Shown in pieces: positions 50,646 through 61,970 of a stretch of 64,000 nt of DNA. The DNA comes from Jacaranda mimosifolia (taxonomy: Eukaryota; Streptophyta; Magnoliopsida; Lamiales; Bignoniaceae), in NCBI GenBank assembly GCA_018894105.1, contig CM032121.1:3953007-4017006 (forward strand), given 5' to 3'. The notes under the pieces were generated by a model. The model was not told the DNA's origin. It made no database searches and worked only from the letters and a program-made list of their open reading frames with translations. Numbering within the stretch: position 1 is the stretch's first letter; each line of letters begins with the position of its first letter. The position numbers and the translations under genes are program-made.

Positions 50646-50755
50646 TAATCTATATGTATGTACATAAGGAATTTATTAGATTTGAACCCTCTTCTTACAC
50701 TTTATGTGTAAAATTAATGTCAGTATGTCACAAGACCAAAACCCACTCAATATTT
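50646..50755 (-). repeat. SINE-like element
   Basis: Minus strand: GAGTGGGTTTTGGTCTTGTG and GAAGAGGGTTCAAATCTAA (B box GGTTCAAATC), then CCTTATGTACATACATAT. Confidence 0.6.
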
Positions 50756-51139
50756 TAAAAACTATTAATACATATATACACACACACATATTTTCAAAAA
50801 ATACGTCAAACATAAGAAATATAAACCAAACAAGTATTCATCCAGAGGCACTATTTCCACCCAAATTATGTAAATATATTTTTATTTTCAACTAAAAATT
50901 AACTTGCAAAATATTTAAAAATTAAAAATACAGAATGAAAATATAGAGAAATAGGCGGCAAGATTTCTTTCTTCAGTTGCTCTTTTAGATTGATAACCGT
51001 GTATATTTTTTATAATGAAGAGAGTTGACTTGTTCAATTTCGACCGACTGCAATTTCACGCAATCAATTCTTCTAAAACGACCTTTACCTAAAAGTCAAT
51101 GGTTTTTTAAGCTAAAATATTTTTTTTCCCCGAAATTAA

Positions 51140-51229
51140 CATTTCTTGCAACATCAGTACATATATTTAAATAATTAAAACATATATTATCATTTAAATA
51201 ATAAATAAAAAAATTTAATTTATATATAT
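51140..51229 (+). repeat. Perfect 90-bp direct repeat, left copy
   Basis: Identical base for base to 52301-52390. Starts CATTTCTTGCAACATCAG and ends in a TA run. Confidence 0.9.
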
Positions 51230-52300
51230 GTCTTTAGTGTTAGAGTAATTATATAAATGTTTTTCAATATATTAACTAAATAAACCACTCCTCTTACCAA
51301 TAAAATAAATAAATAAATAAACTACTCCTACTTAATTTTTTTCGGGAAAATAAAAGTGATCAAATATCCCTCCCCCCCCCCCCCCCCCCCGCCCTTCACA
51401 TAGTTTATTCTTCAAATATATACAAGATTTCTCCCTAATTTTACTCTCTTCAAATTTTTCTAAATGTATTATTTTATATAATAAACTTAGATTTGACAAT
51501 TTCAACCCAATCTTCGAATACGCATGAAGCGGGGCAAATTGAAGTACCAACACCACTCTGTCCCAAATATTTATATAATTATTAATATATAATATATTAC
51601 ATATACATTTTTAATAATTTTAGAAAAATAAAATAAAAGTTAAATTAACCCTCCCCCATCATCCACTTTCCAGTTGATTTTTATATTTTAATTTTTAGTT
51701 GGTATATTTCATATTGTCTTGTTGATTGGACTTTTTGTTATTAATTTTTGTAAATTGTAAATGAATTATAAATTATAATCAATTAGACAGTATTTTTTTA
51801 AGATTTTTTTTAAATGTGTGGCGAGTTTAATTATGGGATGGGTTCAGGAAAAATCCGTCCTAATCTGCCCCAACCCCAAACCTAAATAAATTTAAGTAGA
51901 TGATGTGGTAGAATTTTTAAAAGACATAAATACCCTTATCTTTACTTAAAACCCTAAAAATAGTTAAGAATCTGCGTCTTTTCTAAACAGGCTAACCCAA
52001 CAGCACAACCCAAGCTCGTGCAAGGGCATCATCCTAACCCTCCCTTCTATGACCCATGTTAGCTTGGGATGGCATCCATACGAGTTGAATAGTGCACAAT
52101 ACGCCAGTGAGCCCACTATAAATACCCACTATTTATTAACTAGAAGACTAACTAAAAAGATCGAATATAAGCCGATACTTAACACATCCCTACCCCGACC
52201 TATAGAGCTTGTGACCAAGCCCACCAGTTAGCCTGAATAACGCTCACCTGAACCCCTGTCTCTGGTCAATCCTGTGATCATTGATAAATATATTGTTTAT
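51230..52300. other. Sequence between the 90-bp direct repeats
   Basis: Contains a C homopolymer of about 20 bases (51370-51390) and degenerate MITE-like text around 51830-52240 (GGGATGGGTTCAGG). No gene. Confidence 0.4.
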
Positions 52301-52390
52301 CATTTCTTGCAACATCAGTACATATATTTAAATAATTAAAACATATATTATCATTTAAATAATAAATAAAAAAATTTAATTTATATATAT
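52301..52390 (+). repeat. Perfect 90-bp direct repeat, right copy
   Basis: See 51140-51229. Identity over 90 AT-rich bases implies a recent duplication or gene conversion. Confidence 0.9.
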
Positions 52391-52715
52391 ATATAATTGG
52401 ATTGGACAATCGTTTTCATAAGTATAGTGAAACATCATCTTGTTCGATACATGTCAATGGCCAAAAACAAGACAAACACGAGCATTTACTCCGTGTCTCC
52501 GACAACTTTTGGAAACAATCAAATTCAATTTTTCTGACGTTACGTTGAAAATGAAAAGATAGAACATAGGAGCACTACGGAAACTCACCCTTTGGATATT
52601 ATCTATATGTCACTGTTCAATTGTTACTATTTAGCATGCCTAATAAATGTATCTTTCCCTTTTTAACTAGGGTTTTGACGGGGTCTGAAAATTAAATTGG
52701 GGGGTAAGATTGTCG

Positions 52716-52932
52716 AGTAGCCTTAGCCCAACTGCATAAATTTCACATATGAAATGTGAGATTGAAAATTTGAATCTTACGAACATCCAACATGCATATA
52801 TATAAATGAAAAAAGAAGTTGGGTGAGATTAATTAGGTGATCACTTGACTGAATAGCATCATCCTCACACTTGAATGTGCGTAAGGTTCAAATCTTAACA
52901 AACTCTTTGCGTGCATGCGTATGAAATAAATT
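52716..52932 (+). repeat. Two head-to-tail SINE-like elements
   Basis: First, 52716-52815: GTAGCCTTAGCCCAACTGC, GATTGAAAATTTGAATCTTA, tail CATGCATATATATAAAT. Second, 52836-52932: GTGATCACTTGACTGAATAGC, GTAAGGTTCAAATCTTA, tail GTGCATGCGTATGAAATAAAT. A third weak one follows at about 52970-53050 (AGTAGCTTGATGGTAAAC, ACGTTCAAGTCC). All are in the same orientation. Confidence 0.58.
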
Positions 52933-53436
52933 AAAAAAAGTTGGGGAAAACCACCTACTATTCGAGGAATGAAGTAGTAGCTTGATGGTAAACTTTCATT
53001 TTTATGAATAGTCAAATAGTACGTTCAAGTCCTAGTCAGAAATCAGCAATGATGCTCTTTAAAAAGAGAAAAGAAAGAAAAACTGCCAATTATTCTTTTG
53101 TGAAGTATTTTTAGTCAAATTGTCAGAAGGATAAATAGAATTCTTTGGACGTACTTTTAGTATAAGATGGGTTGACTCGCAACACAATTGAGTCAGCAGG
53201 AAACAAAGAGAGATTTTACTAAGTATTTTTAGTATAAAATGACACAACTAAGTCGCAGGGATCAACGTCAGATTTCCCAAAGTATTTTAGTAAAAGATGA
53301 GTTGACTTAGGACACAATCAAAGTCGTCGCAAGAATTGGGAGGCTTGCCAATTAAAGCTGAAAAATGGGCCTTGTACATGTCTATTTCAAGAAATAGATT
53401 CACAAGTATTTTCTAAGACTAATCCAAGGTATTTGG
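52894..53436 (+). repeat. Direct repeat about 545 bp, copy 1
   Basis: Matches 54856-55406 over its full length with scattered substitutions. Shared landmarks: CTTTGCGTGCATGCGTATG, GAATTCTTTGGACGTAC, GGGTTGACTCGCAACACAA, CAAAGTCGTCGCAAGAATTG. Copy 1 starts inside the second SINE of the preceding entry. Ends are not TG/CA and I see no primer site, so LTRs are unlikely. Confidence 0.85.
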
Positions 53437-53511
53437 TTTTTCAAAAAAAAATTGTGAAAAAAAAAATTACAAAAATACCGCAAATTGAAAAGATTTACAA
53501 ATTTGTAGTAA

Positions 53512-53652
53512 GTTGTACTCACCGAGTGCAACTTCTATTTGTTACGGTTGAAAATTGCACTCACCGAGTGCAATTTTCAACACTAACAAATAGTACCCTC
53601 AGCTGGCAGTACTATTTGTTAAAAGTTGCACTCGGTGAGTGCAACTTTCAAC
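53512..53652. repeat. Cluster of palindromes forming a larger inverted repeat
   Basis: Three 21-base palindromes with 9-base arms and a 3-base centre: 53512-53532, 53554-53574, 53625-53645, each of the form TTGCACTC-ACC-GAGTGCAA; the third reads GGT in the centre and is thus inverted. Between the last two, AACAAATAGTAC (53585-53596) pairs with GTACTATTTGTT (53609-53620) across a 12-base loop. So 53547-53652 can fold as one long hairpin whose arms themselves contain hairpins. Function unknown. Confidence 0.85.
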
Positions 53653-53664
53653 AGTATCAATTTC

Positions 53665-53786
53665 TTTTTATTATTTTAAATATTCTAAAATAGTTAAATA
53701 ATTAATATGAAATTATTTTCAATTTTTACATTTACAATTTATGAAAGTTATTTGTAATTTATAAATTTATATTACTAATTACAATA
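53665..53786 (+). repeat. Direct repeat about 122 bp, copy 1
   Basis: Matches 54135-54257 (landmarks AATATTCTAAAATAGTTAAA, ATTTATGAAAGTTATTTG) with very few differences. Both copies lie inside the interval bounded by the 545-bp repeats. Confidence 0.85.
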
Positions 53787-54134
53787 ATTTATATTAATTA
53801 ATTAATCTAATTAATAACTATCATAAAGTTTAATAAAATATTAAGATTTACATTGTTCAATATTTCTATAGTACAAAAATTAATTAACACTACATATAAC
53901 AATGAACAAAAATATTATTAGAAAAGATAAAAAATAAAAAAATCAACCCATGCTATACACTAACTAGAATATTTGTAGAAAAGAAAATCGAATCGAAATG
54001 TTCAATTCCTTCCAAATTTGCATTCTACACAAAATGCAAATACAATAAATAAATGTTCATGTAAATAATACAGTACAAAAAATAAACATATCATGAATAT
54101 AAATTAGAAATACAAACAAAAATATGAATTTAAT

Positions 54135-54257
54135 TTTTTTATTGTTTTAAATATTCTAAAATAGTTAAATAATTAATATGAAATTATTTTCAATTTTTAC
54201 ATTTGCAATTTATGAAAGTTATTTGTAATTTATTAATTTATATTACTAATTACAATA
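54135..54257 (+). repeat. Direct repeat about 122 bp, copy 2
   Basis: See 53665-53786. The stretch 54258-54855 after it is AT-rich and holds only a short GC-richer piece (GTAGCGCCCCAATCGGG, 54472-54488) that resembles an LTR fragment. Confidence 0.85.
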
Positions 54258-54855
54258 CAAATTACAATTTCATTTCTAATATGAGTTAAATATATTTAAG
54301 GTCATTTTTAATGCATTTTTGTGTATAATTGAACTAACATTTTTTTTGAAATAATTTTTGAAATAATTTTTTATTTAAATATTAGTAAGGTAGTTAATAT
54401 TTTTAACTAATTAATACATTAAATATTTTTAACTATTTAACAATATTTTCTTATTTTGAATGAATTAATTTTGTAGCGCCCCAATCGGGAGACACTTGCT
54501 CCCATCCGACATGCTACTCAAATCAATACCACAAGTTCTCTGAATTACAAAAAACATGTCTTTTAAAAACCAAATAATTAATTCCCACAAGTAACATCCT
54601 TAAGAGTTTGACTTGTTACCAAATTATCATAAATCACACCTAATATTTTCAAAACCTACCTGTATATTTTCTTCAGCTTTCCTATCTATATCAATCCAAT
54701 TTAATAATTTCCAACGAAAGCTGTACCAACTTAAGACTAATAACAAGATCTTGATTAACCGTTTATGTCATTCAACATTAATTTATGCATCTAATTTCAT
54801 CATAATATAACTCAATCGTATCAAATCAGGCTTAAAAATATGATAAAATTGAAAC

Positions 54856-55406
54856 CTTAACAAACTCTTTGCGTGCATGCGTATGAAATAAATTTAAAAA
54901 AATTGGGCAAAACTACCTACTATTCGAGGAATGAAGTAGTAGCTTGATGGTAAACTTTCATTTTTATGAATAGTCAAATAGCACGTTCAAGTCCTAATCA
55001 AAAACCAATAATGATTCTCTTTACAAAGAGAAAAGAGAACAAAAAAAAAAACTGCCAATTATTTTTTTGTGAAGTATTTTTAGTCAAATTGTCAGAAGGA
55101 TAAATAGAATTCTTTGGACGTACTTTTAGTATAAGATGGGTTGACTCGCAACACAATTGAGTCAGCAGGAAACAAAGAGAGATTTTACTAAGTATTTTTA
55201 GTATAAAATGACACAGTCAAGTCGCAGGGATCAACGTCATATTTCCCAAAGTATTTTAGTACAAGATGAGTTGACGTAGGACTCAATCAAAGTCGTCGCA
55301 AGAATTGGGAGGCTTGCCAATTAAAGCTGAAAAATGGGCCACGTACATTTCTATTTCATGAAATAGACTCTTAGGTCTTTTCTAAGACTAACCCAAGGTA
55401 CTTTGG
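54856..55406 (+). repeat. Direct repeat about 545 bp, copy 2
   Basis: Partner of 52894-53436. It contains SINE-like boxes (AGTAGCTTGATGGTAAAC) as copy 1 does. Confidence 0.85.
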
Positions 55407-56376
55407 TGATTTGACTTATTTTATCTCCCCAATTCGGCCTTATCAATTATCTCTTTTTCTTTTTCTTTTTTTTAAATTTGGTAATATATGTTTCAATGTA
55501 TTAATGTTGACTCACTTGTCAGCAAACAGAATTGCACAATTGTGGTCAAAATCATTGTGATTAATTTAATAATATAGATTGCATAAGCACACAGTACGCA
55601 TATATACTAGCATAAATATCAAAATATTATGCGCTGTATATTCACTTAATTGAATTATTAAAAAAAAAAATTACGATTAATTTCTTATATTTTTACAGAA
55701 AAAAACATAATAATTTTCTATATTCATTTAATGAAATATTGTCATTTCCTAAAAATAGAGAACTTATATGTGTGCATGTTAAGTTCAACAAAGATATAGC
55801 CGCACAAAAGTACTCCCTACTCATAATGTGAATCAAATCTGATGTCACGGAAACATCAACTCGGTGGAAAGTGTACACAAGATAATTCCAAAACCCAGCC
55901 AATCTTAAGTTTCTCTTTTCAGCAACACCATTCCACACATTCACATTTAAGTCCCCTTGGGTCAAGTCATGCCAATTATGTATTCAACTGGATTCAGTAT
56001 CATCGATTTTACTTTATAATATCATTATATTTTTGTTCGTGGATAATCCACCAAGGTATAGGCATGAAATTTTCCGGAGCCCATAGAGTTCTTAGACTCA
56101 TCAAATTCAAGATTATCATGCAAAATACAACCAAAGGTTCCAATGCAGATGATGAGACAGTCAGAAAGAAAGAGCAAAGATTGAGATGCAGTTCGTGATA
56201 CCTGGACAAAAATTTGATAGAAGTAACGAGATGATGTGATGAAGCCGAAAATTTAAGAAGTATAACGTGGAATATGGCAGATTAATGAATACAGACAGTG
56301 CTAGTCTGTTAGGTTCTAGGGGAAAGGGTTCAAATCCAATGTATTTTGCCAAGTAAATATCTGGCCCTAAGGAAAA
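55407..56376. other. 3' flank of ALG6
   Basis: No gene. The ALG6 3' untranslated region should lie in roughly 55950-56376, and open frames here on either strand show no domain. Confidence 0.4.
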
Positions 56377-59300
56377 TCAGAGGCTCTTCTTTTTGGTATC
56401 CACTTGAGTGGGAGTCTTAGATAGTGCCCACTGTTTTTTATTTAGATATAAGGAGATCAATACAAACTGACAGAAACAGAAAATCATAATTACAGCTTCA
56501 AAGAGGAAAGGATACTTATCTGGAGGGGTAATAGTTATGTAGATGATATGAAGGAAAAGAGAGCAAGCAAGTGCAAATGCTTTTAAAATGGAAGGAATGG
56601 AATCAGTCTCTCTTGCATCCTTTCTTCCACCAGGTGCATAGTACAGAAGGACGAAAAGGCCATATAGAGCGGCATATGGGAGTACCAATTTGTCACGCCA
56701 TAAGAGAGGGAACATGGAGAGCAAAGCATAATATATCAACCACCGGAAAATAAATGGTTCTTCCAAGGTCAGGAAGCTTGCCGGCAGAAGAGGAAGCAGG
56801 ATGGATTTCTCGTGGACTGCAAAATTTATCCGCCAATTGCAGAGAATAAGGTCAGGATACCAAAACACAGCAGAAAACGAAAGATTCGGCAAGAATGTTT
56901 GTTGTACATACCTTGGAATGAGAATAGATAAAATGAGAGAGAGCAGTTTAGTAATCCATACAGAAAACCACGTTTGGTTGGTGACCATACAAGCTGAATC
57001 ATAGAAGGAAGACAAGTGGAAACAGTTGTCGCAAAACTAAGAAGTTTCAGTGTTTGTGTGGTGAACAATCTCTTCCATTTCACGACGATTGAACTGGTGC
57101 ACCAAAAATTTGCCACGTAATCCTCATATATACCTCTCTCAAAGGGAGCCAAGCGAGAAAGAACCTGTTCCAAGCATCACTTTGAGAAATGATTCAACAA
57201 ATTAGTGCAATTATTTAACCAAGACCAGTCTTGATAACATAATACTTCCACTACAAGTACATTACATAATTACCATAAAATGATAATATTATAAAATATA
57301 TAGATATAGGAGTTTCTACATACTCACTCTACTAAGGCTTGAAACTGGATTAGCTCTCAATTGGATATGGCATAATAGCCTTTGTGCCGAATATCATGTT
57401 TAAATTACAAAATACCAAATGAAGTTAGATGATGTATGTTATAAGTTGTATATAATATGTAAGATATGGAGCAAATAATTATGCGATTGTCAATTCTGAG
57501 TTCAGCTAAACAGGAAGAGGAACTGAGCTCAACAATAATATAGCTATTTACCTCCAGAGCTGCATCCACAGAATAAAGATAGGGCCACCAAACTAGAGCA
57601 AAGGTCCCCAACACCACCAAACCTAGTTTTAAGACCTCTATGATTGGATTCTGGCGCCTCAGGCATTTGCCGAAAAGATAGCCAAAAAAGGCAGGTGCAT
57701 AATATGCACTCATCTGAAAGCCAAAAAAGAAAAGAAAAATGATGCACACCACAAACAAAGCATTTTTAAATGACTTTTGTAGCGACAAAACATAAACTTC
57801 TCGTTAACCAAGTTATAATAGTCCAGGTAATTCAATCTTCAATTTCTAAAAAATGTTTTAAGTTCAAGGGCATTCACTGTCACATTCCATCGAAAAATCA
57901 CCAGTACTTGATTCCACAACTATGAATCTGTTAAGAAATCAAAGACAGACTGAGGTCACCTCTCCTATGGCTGAGTAACACAGAGATCCTTTAGATTACC
58001 TGCTCTTGTCAATGATATCTTTAACTTATGATGTCCAACCTAAATCGACTTTTTGATATGATGCCCAGTTATTACAAGGAAAGGCATTTTTTTTTTTTGC
58101 CATGAACAACAAATTACTGCATTTACAATGCCCAATACAAGGACAAGCAACTATTTATTAGAAAATAAACTAATACAAACACAAAAGCTATTGAAAAGTT
58201 GTTCAATTCAATTGACATAATACGGCGCCTCCCGAACTTGCCCAAAAGATAACCAAAAAAGGCAGGTGCATAATATGCACTCATCTGAAAGCCAAAAAAG
58301 AAAAGAAAAATGATGCACACCACAGATATAGCATTTTTAATCGACTTTCGTAGCAACATAACTAAACTTCTTTTCAACCGAGGCATAATAGTTCAGGTAA
58401 TTAAATCTTCAATATCTCAAAAGCGTTTAAGTTCAAGGGAATTCAATGGCTTATTTTATGGAAGTACAAGTCAACTATTTATTAGAAAACTAAAACACAC
58501 AAACACAAAAGCTTTGAAAAAAAATTGACATAATACAGAAACTCTATGACCAAACAAATTCTACATAGTATCATGCCAAAGTAGCTAATGTAGGCTTATC
58601 ATGGCTCTGCTTTTGGGCAGTTGATTGGGTATGCTATTTAAAAGAATTATGCTTTGTTTAACATCCTACAGATAAATTATGTGCTATAGGCTAAACAGCA
58701 AGTCAATCACTGTACTAATTTTGCTTCGAAACTCATCTAGATGCAAGTCCAGTGTTTGTCTCTCTGTTTTCATACAACTTTGGTGTTATCACGGGCCCTT
58801 TCATATTTTTATATCAAAAAGCTTCACTTTTGCGTGTTCAGAGTTTAATCATCTAGATCAAGAATGTAATACACCACTTTTATCTCAAAATAATGAGGAT
58901 TAAGAATGAAAAACTGTCAATTCATCTAGATTATTATTATTCCTCATACACTACCAAGAACCTGAATTTCTTTCCATATGGAAATGACAAAAACTTGAAG
59001 TTGGCAGTGCATTGGAGATACTTACAAGCAAACATACTCTAGAATATCGAATATATTATCAACAGCATTGTGCAAGCACAAAGTAATGTAAGAAAAATGG
59101 ACATATGTTTGATTTTCTGAAGTGTAATCTAAGATGCAAGCTTTACTGGGTCTACAATAACTGTAAGGTCCGAAACCTATTATTTGCATGACATGCAGAT
59201 GTCTTCTTTTTATGCCTGCATCGTCTTCAAAAGTATGTGTGAGAATCACAGTTGCATTGTGTAAATGCTAGGTAACTACGGTGGAGAGTGAAGAATATGC

Positions 59301-61862
59301 CAGATTGCCAGAGAACCTTTTGTTTGCACGGTTCCAAAGGAAATCCTTTCCACAGTTAAGGATTATGTGGATTATTTATTTGGCAAACAACAATGAAGAT
59401 ATTGTATTTATTCAATGCCGCAAACATTGCAAAGTAGAATTACAAAAGTGCCTTTGTTTAGATTAAATTCAGAAAAAGATCTCCTTTACTGCCACAAAAT
59501 ATGGAAGATGTCTATCGCTTTTCTATTGCAAAAATTGCAAAACTGAAATCCACAAGTGCTTTCTTTTAGAGTCATATACATATTACATATTAGCCTGCCA
59601 TGATAGATTAAGTGCAGCTGATGAATTGGAAAAATATCAACTTATATGTACTACCAACTAACCAAAGTCATATCCTTCAACACAATCATTAAGTGAGACC
59701 ACCAAATACCTGTCTCATCATTTGCCAAGCACCCAAGTTCAGAAGTAATTGCAAGACTACTTCAATCTTTGTAGATAGAAGCAATTAAGAAGTATTACGC
59801 TCTATTTAATTTTTCAGATTATCATAATACACGATAAACCTAAATATGATTATGAAGACAAAAAAATTAATCCAAAAACTTAATCAGTTAGGATATGTTC
59901 CACTTGAGCTAAATTCAGAGGCATAGGGGCTGTTTGGTTTTATTTCCACACTCACTTTTTCCATTTTCTACTATTTCAGAAATGAAAACTATCACTTTTT
60001 AGAAATTTTCACCCAACATCATTTTCATTTTTCATTTCAAAGCACATTCTCCAATAACCTATATATATATTTTCCCAATAATATATATATCTTCTCCCTC
60101 TATTCCATTATTTCTATCTCTCTCCACCTACAACCTATTAAAACCAACATAATCATTACATTTCCAACATTTCATCCAAATACAATAACTCATTTCCACC
60201 ATCTAACTTTTCAAATTTTAGAAATGATGGAAATGACAATTGAAAATGGAAATAAAACCAAACAGCCCCATAGAAACTGAGGAATGATCCTGAGGCGCCT
60301 GAATATGAAGCAAGCAAAATGCCACGATTGCGTGTCTTATTCCTTAGGCTAGCGATTGAGAGAAGGCTTCAAAAATTATAGCCCCCATATACAGCAAAGT
60401 CTGATTTCACATAACCATACAAACAAAATCTGACACCATGAATGAAAATTCAACAAACAAATATATTGCTCTTTCACTTAAACATTAAGTAGAAAGGCAC
60501 CTGTTTGTGGTTGAGCGCAAGGCAGAACAGCAGGGAGCCAACAAGGTCTCTATTTGATAAAATCGCAGCAACAGCCGCAGTGGTTAACCCCAAACTAATA
60601 CAATTGTACTGACAACAAAACAATAGAGACATCAAAAGAAGGGGAGGCCAAATAAAAAAGAAAGGAGAAAAGCAAAAGCATTAACACATCATAAGTGACA
60701 TGTAATAACAAAATTCATTCTAGATTACACTAATACCTGAAAATGGCCATGATCAATCAAAATGAGACATGGATTCAACAAAATCATTATAGCGTGCCAA
60801 GCCATACTGCTTTTGTCCCCAGTGGATTTCCCAGAGTAATAGAAAGTAACAAAATAAATCACTGCAGGAAAGAATATCATCAAATCAGACATCAGAACTG
60901 TCCACCTCATCAACAGCTTCCTACATAAAAACATCATGAAAATGAGAAGCAATTAGGTACATAATGCTTTCCAAGATCCCAATGGAAGAGAAAAATCCCC
61001 AAATTTCAGATAGAATGCTACAGCTTTTCCAACACATCGTGTCACCACCCACTTTTCTTTGGTTTAGCACAGGGATAATCCCACTGCAATTCAATAGTTT
61101 TCTTGAAGTATATATGTGATAAGTGTTTAGTGGCCAAAAATCCATTACACTCTTAAAAATTAATTCAATTAATGTAAGTTTCAAATGTTAGCACATACCA
61201 AATTAGATTTCAGCTAGACTAAGAAAAGAACGTGGATTGCTAGAGTTTAAATCAATGCCTCGGTAAGCTATAATAGGATGATCAAAAGCTTTAATCTTCA
61301 CTACAAAACATAAACTCTAAACAGGAAAAAAGTGAATCTACGGCCGATTAAACGATAAGAGATACAGAGAGATTATGCGACACATTTCAGTCGAAGTTCA
61401 CAAAGCTAAGTAAATACTGTAATTATCAGCATACCCAAGGTAGGACTCATATCCACGAGAACTAAAGAGCGATACTGATGCAGGATCGAAGAATTTCAAC
61501 AAAATTCCATGGAAATAGCTCTGATACGCAGTTAGAGGTGGGTAGTCGAGGCCCCAGTATCCGAGATCGTTTGCGGTGCTGTTGCGATACCATTCCTTGA
61601 CCGGAAGATTGACCGTAATCTCCATCCAATGACGCTGCGCCTCGTAATCCCCGAACATTGGCGGCGTATGGGCGCCGGAGTAGGGGTGGAGCGCGACGGC
61701 CAGCCGAATCAAAACGGCGAAGAGGCTTATACAGAGGAACCATGACTTTGTGCTTCTTGTGGTGACGAATGACCAGATGTTGGTTTCTAGATCGGATTCG
61801 GGTTGAGGTTCGGGTTTTGTTGGGTTGTTCGGGCCGCCCTTCTTCTTCCTCGTGTTCTCCAT
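56377..61862 (-). CDS. ALG6: ALG6, Dol-P-Glc:Man9GlcNAc2-PP-dolichol alpha-1,3-glucosyltransferase
   Basis: Adds the first glucose to the lipid-linked Man9GlcNAc2 oligosaccharide in the ER lumen, needed for efficient N-glycosylation; a multi-pass GT57 (GT-C fold) enzyme. Six exons: 61862-61435, 60920-60737, 60608-60501, 57713-57552, 57164-56912, 56816-56377. All introns are GT..AG and the joined frame is 524 residues, the family size. The N-terminal luminal loop has GDYEAQRHWMEIT (residues 71-83, catalytic Asp/Glu region) and WGLDYPPLTAY. Later blocks are NPCLILIDHGHFQYN, LNHKQMSAYYAPAFF, RLAPFERGIYEDYVANFWC and PPDKYPFLFE. The frame is open further upstream to an ATG at 61955, but that extension is AT-rich and unlike the family, so I start at 61862. 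Intron 3 (57714-60500) is long and holds a partial duplicate of exon 4 and a MITE. Confidence 0.94.
57650..57876 (-). repeat. Duplicated segment covering start of ALG6 exon 4, functional copy
   Basis: Aligns with 58224-58452: the first about 20 codons of exon 4, the acceptor TTTGGCTTTCAG and about 160 bases of intron 3. This copy continues into a full exon with donor, so it is the one used. Confidence 0.85.
58123..58452 (-). pseudogene. Partial duplicate of ALG6 exon 4 inside intron 3
   Basis: The acceptor CAG and ATG (58284) plus about 20 codons (MSAYYAPAFFGYLLGK) match exon 4. Similarity then stops, and the frame runs on through unrelated residues to a stop at 58123. No exon 4 donor is present. 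If spliced in from exon 3 it would truncate ALG6 after about 290 residues. A second small repeat flanks it: 58148-58222 resembles 58467-58540, so the segment arose through more than one duplication step. Confidence 0.8.
59926..60269. mobile_element. MITE in ALG6 intron 3, 344 bp
   Basis: Perfect 23-bp terminal inverted repeats starting GGGGCTGTTTGGTTTTA. Flanks read CATA before and ATAG after, so the target duplication is either ATA (ends at the fourth G) or CATAG (ends at the third G). The G-rich TGTTTGG end resembles Tourist/PIF-Harbinger elements. The interior is AT-rich and non-coding, and self-complementary at its ends. The perfect TIRs point to a young insertion. Confidence 0.85.
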
Positions 61863-61970
61863 TGCTTTTTGCTGGAAAGGTTTTGGTTCGTTGAGTAAAG
61901 CGTTTGTGTTAACAAAGAAAATTTTACTCATAATAAAAACAACGGTTAAATTCATTTTATCCCGTGCTAC

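Noticed and set aside
52894..55406. 545-bp repeats as LTRs of a non-autonomous retrotransposon
   Set aside because: No TG/CA ends, no primer binding site, no polypurine tract and no target duplication. Copy 1 begins inside a SINE.
55842..56198. 118-codon plus-strand frame antisense to the ALG6 3' region
   Set aside because: No domain and it lies in the likely ALG6 3' untranslated region. Treated as chance.
61863..61955. Longer ALG6 start at 61955
   Set aside because: The extra 31 residues are encoded by AT-rich leader-like DNA and do not resemble the family N-terminus.
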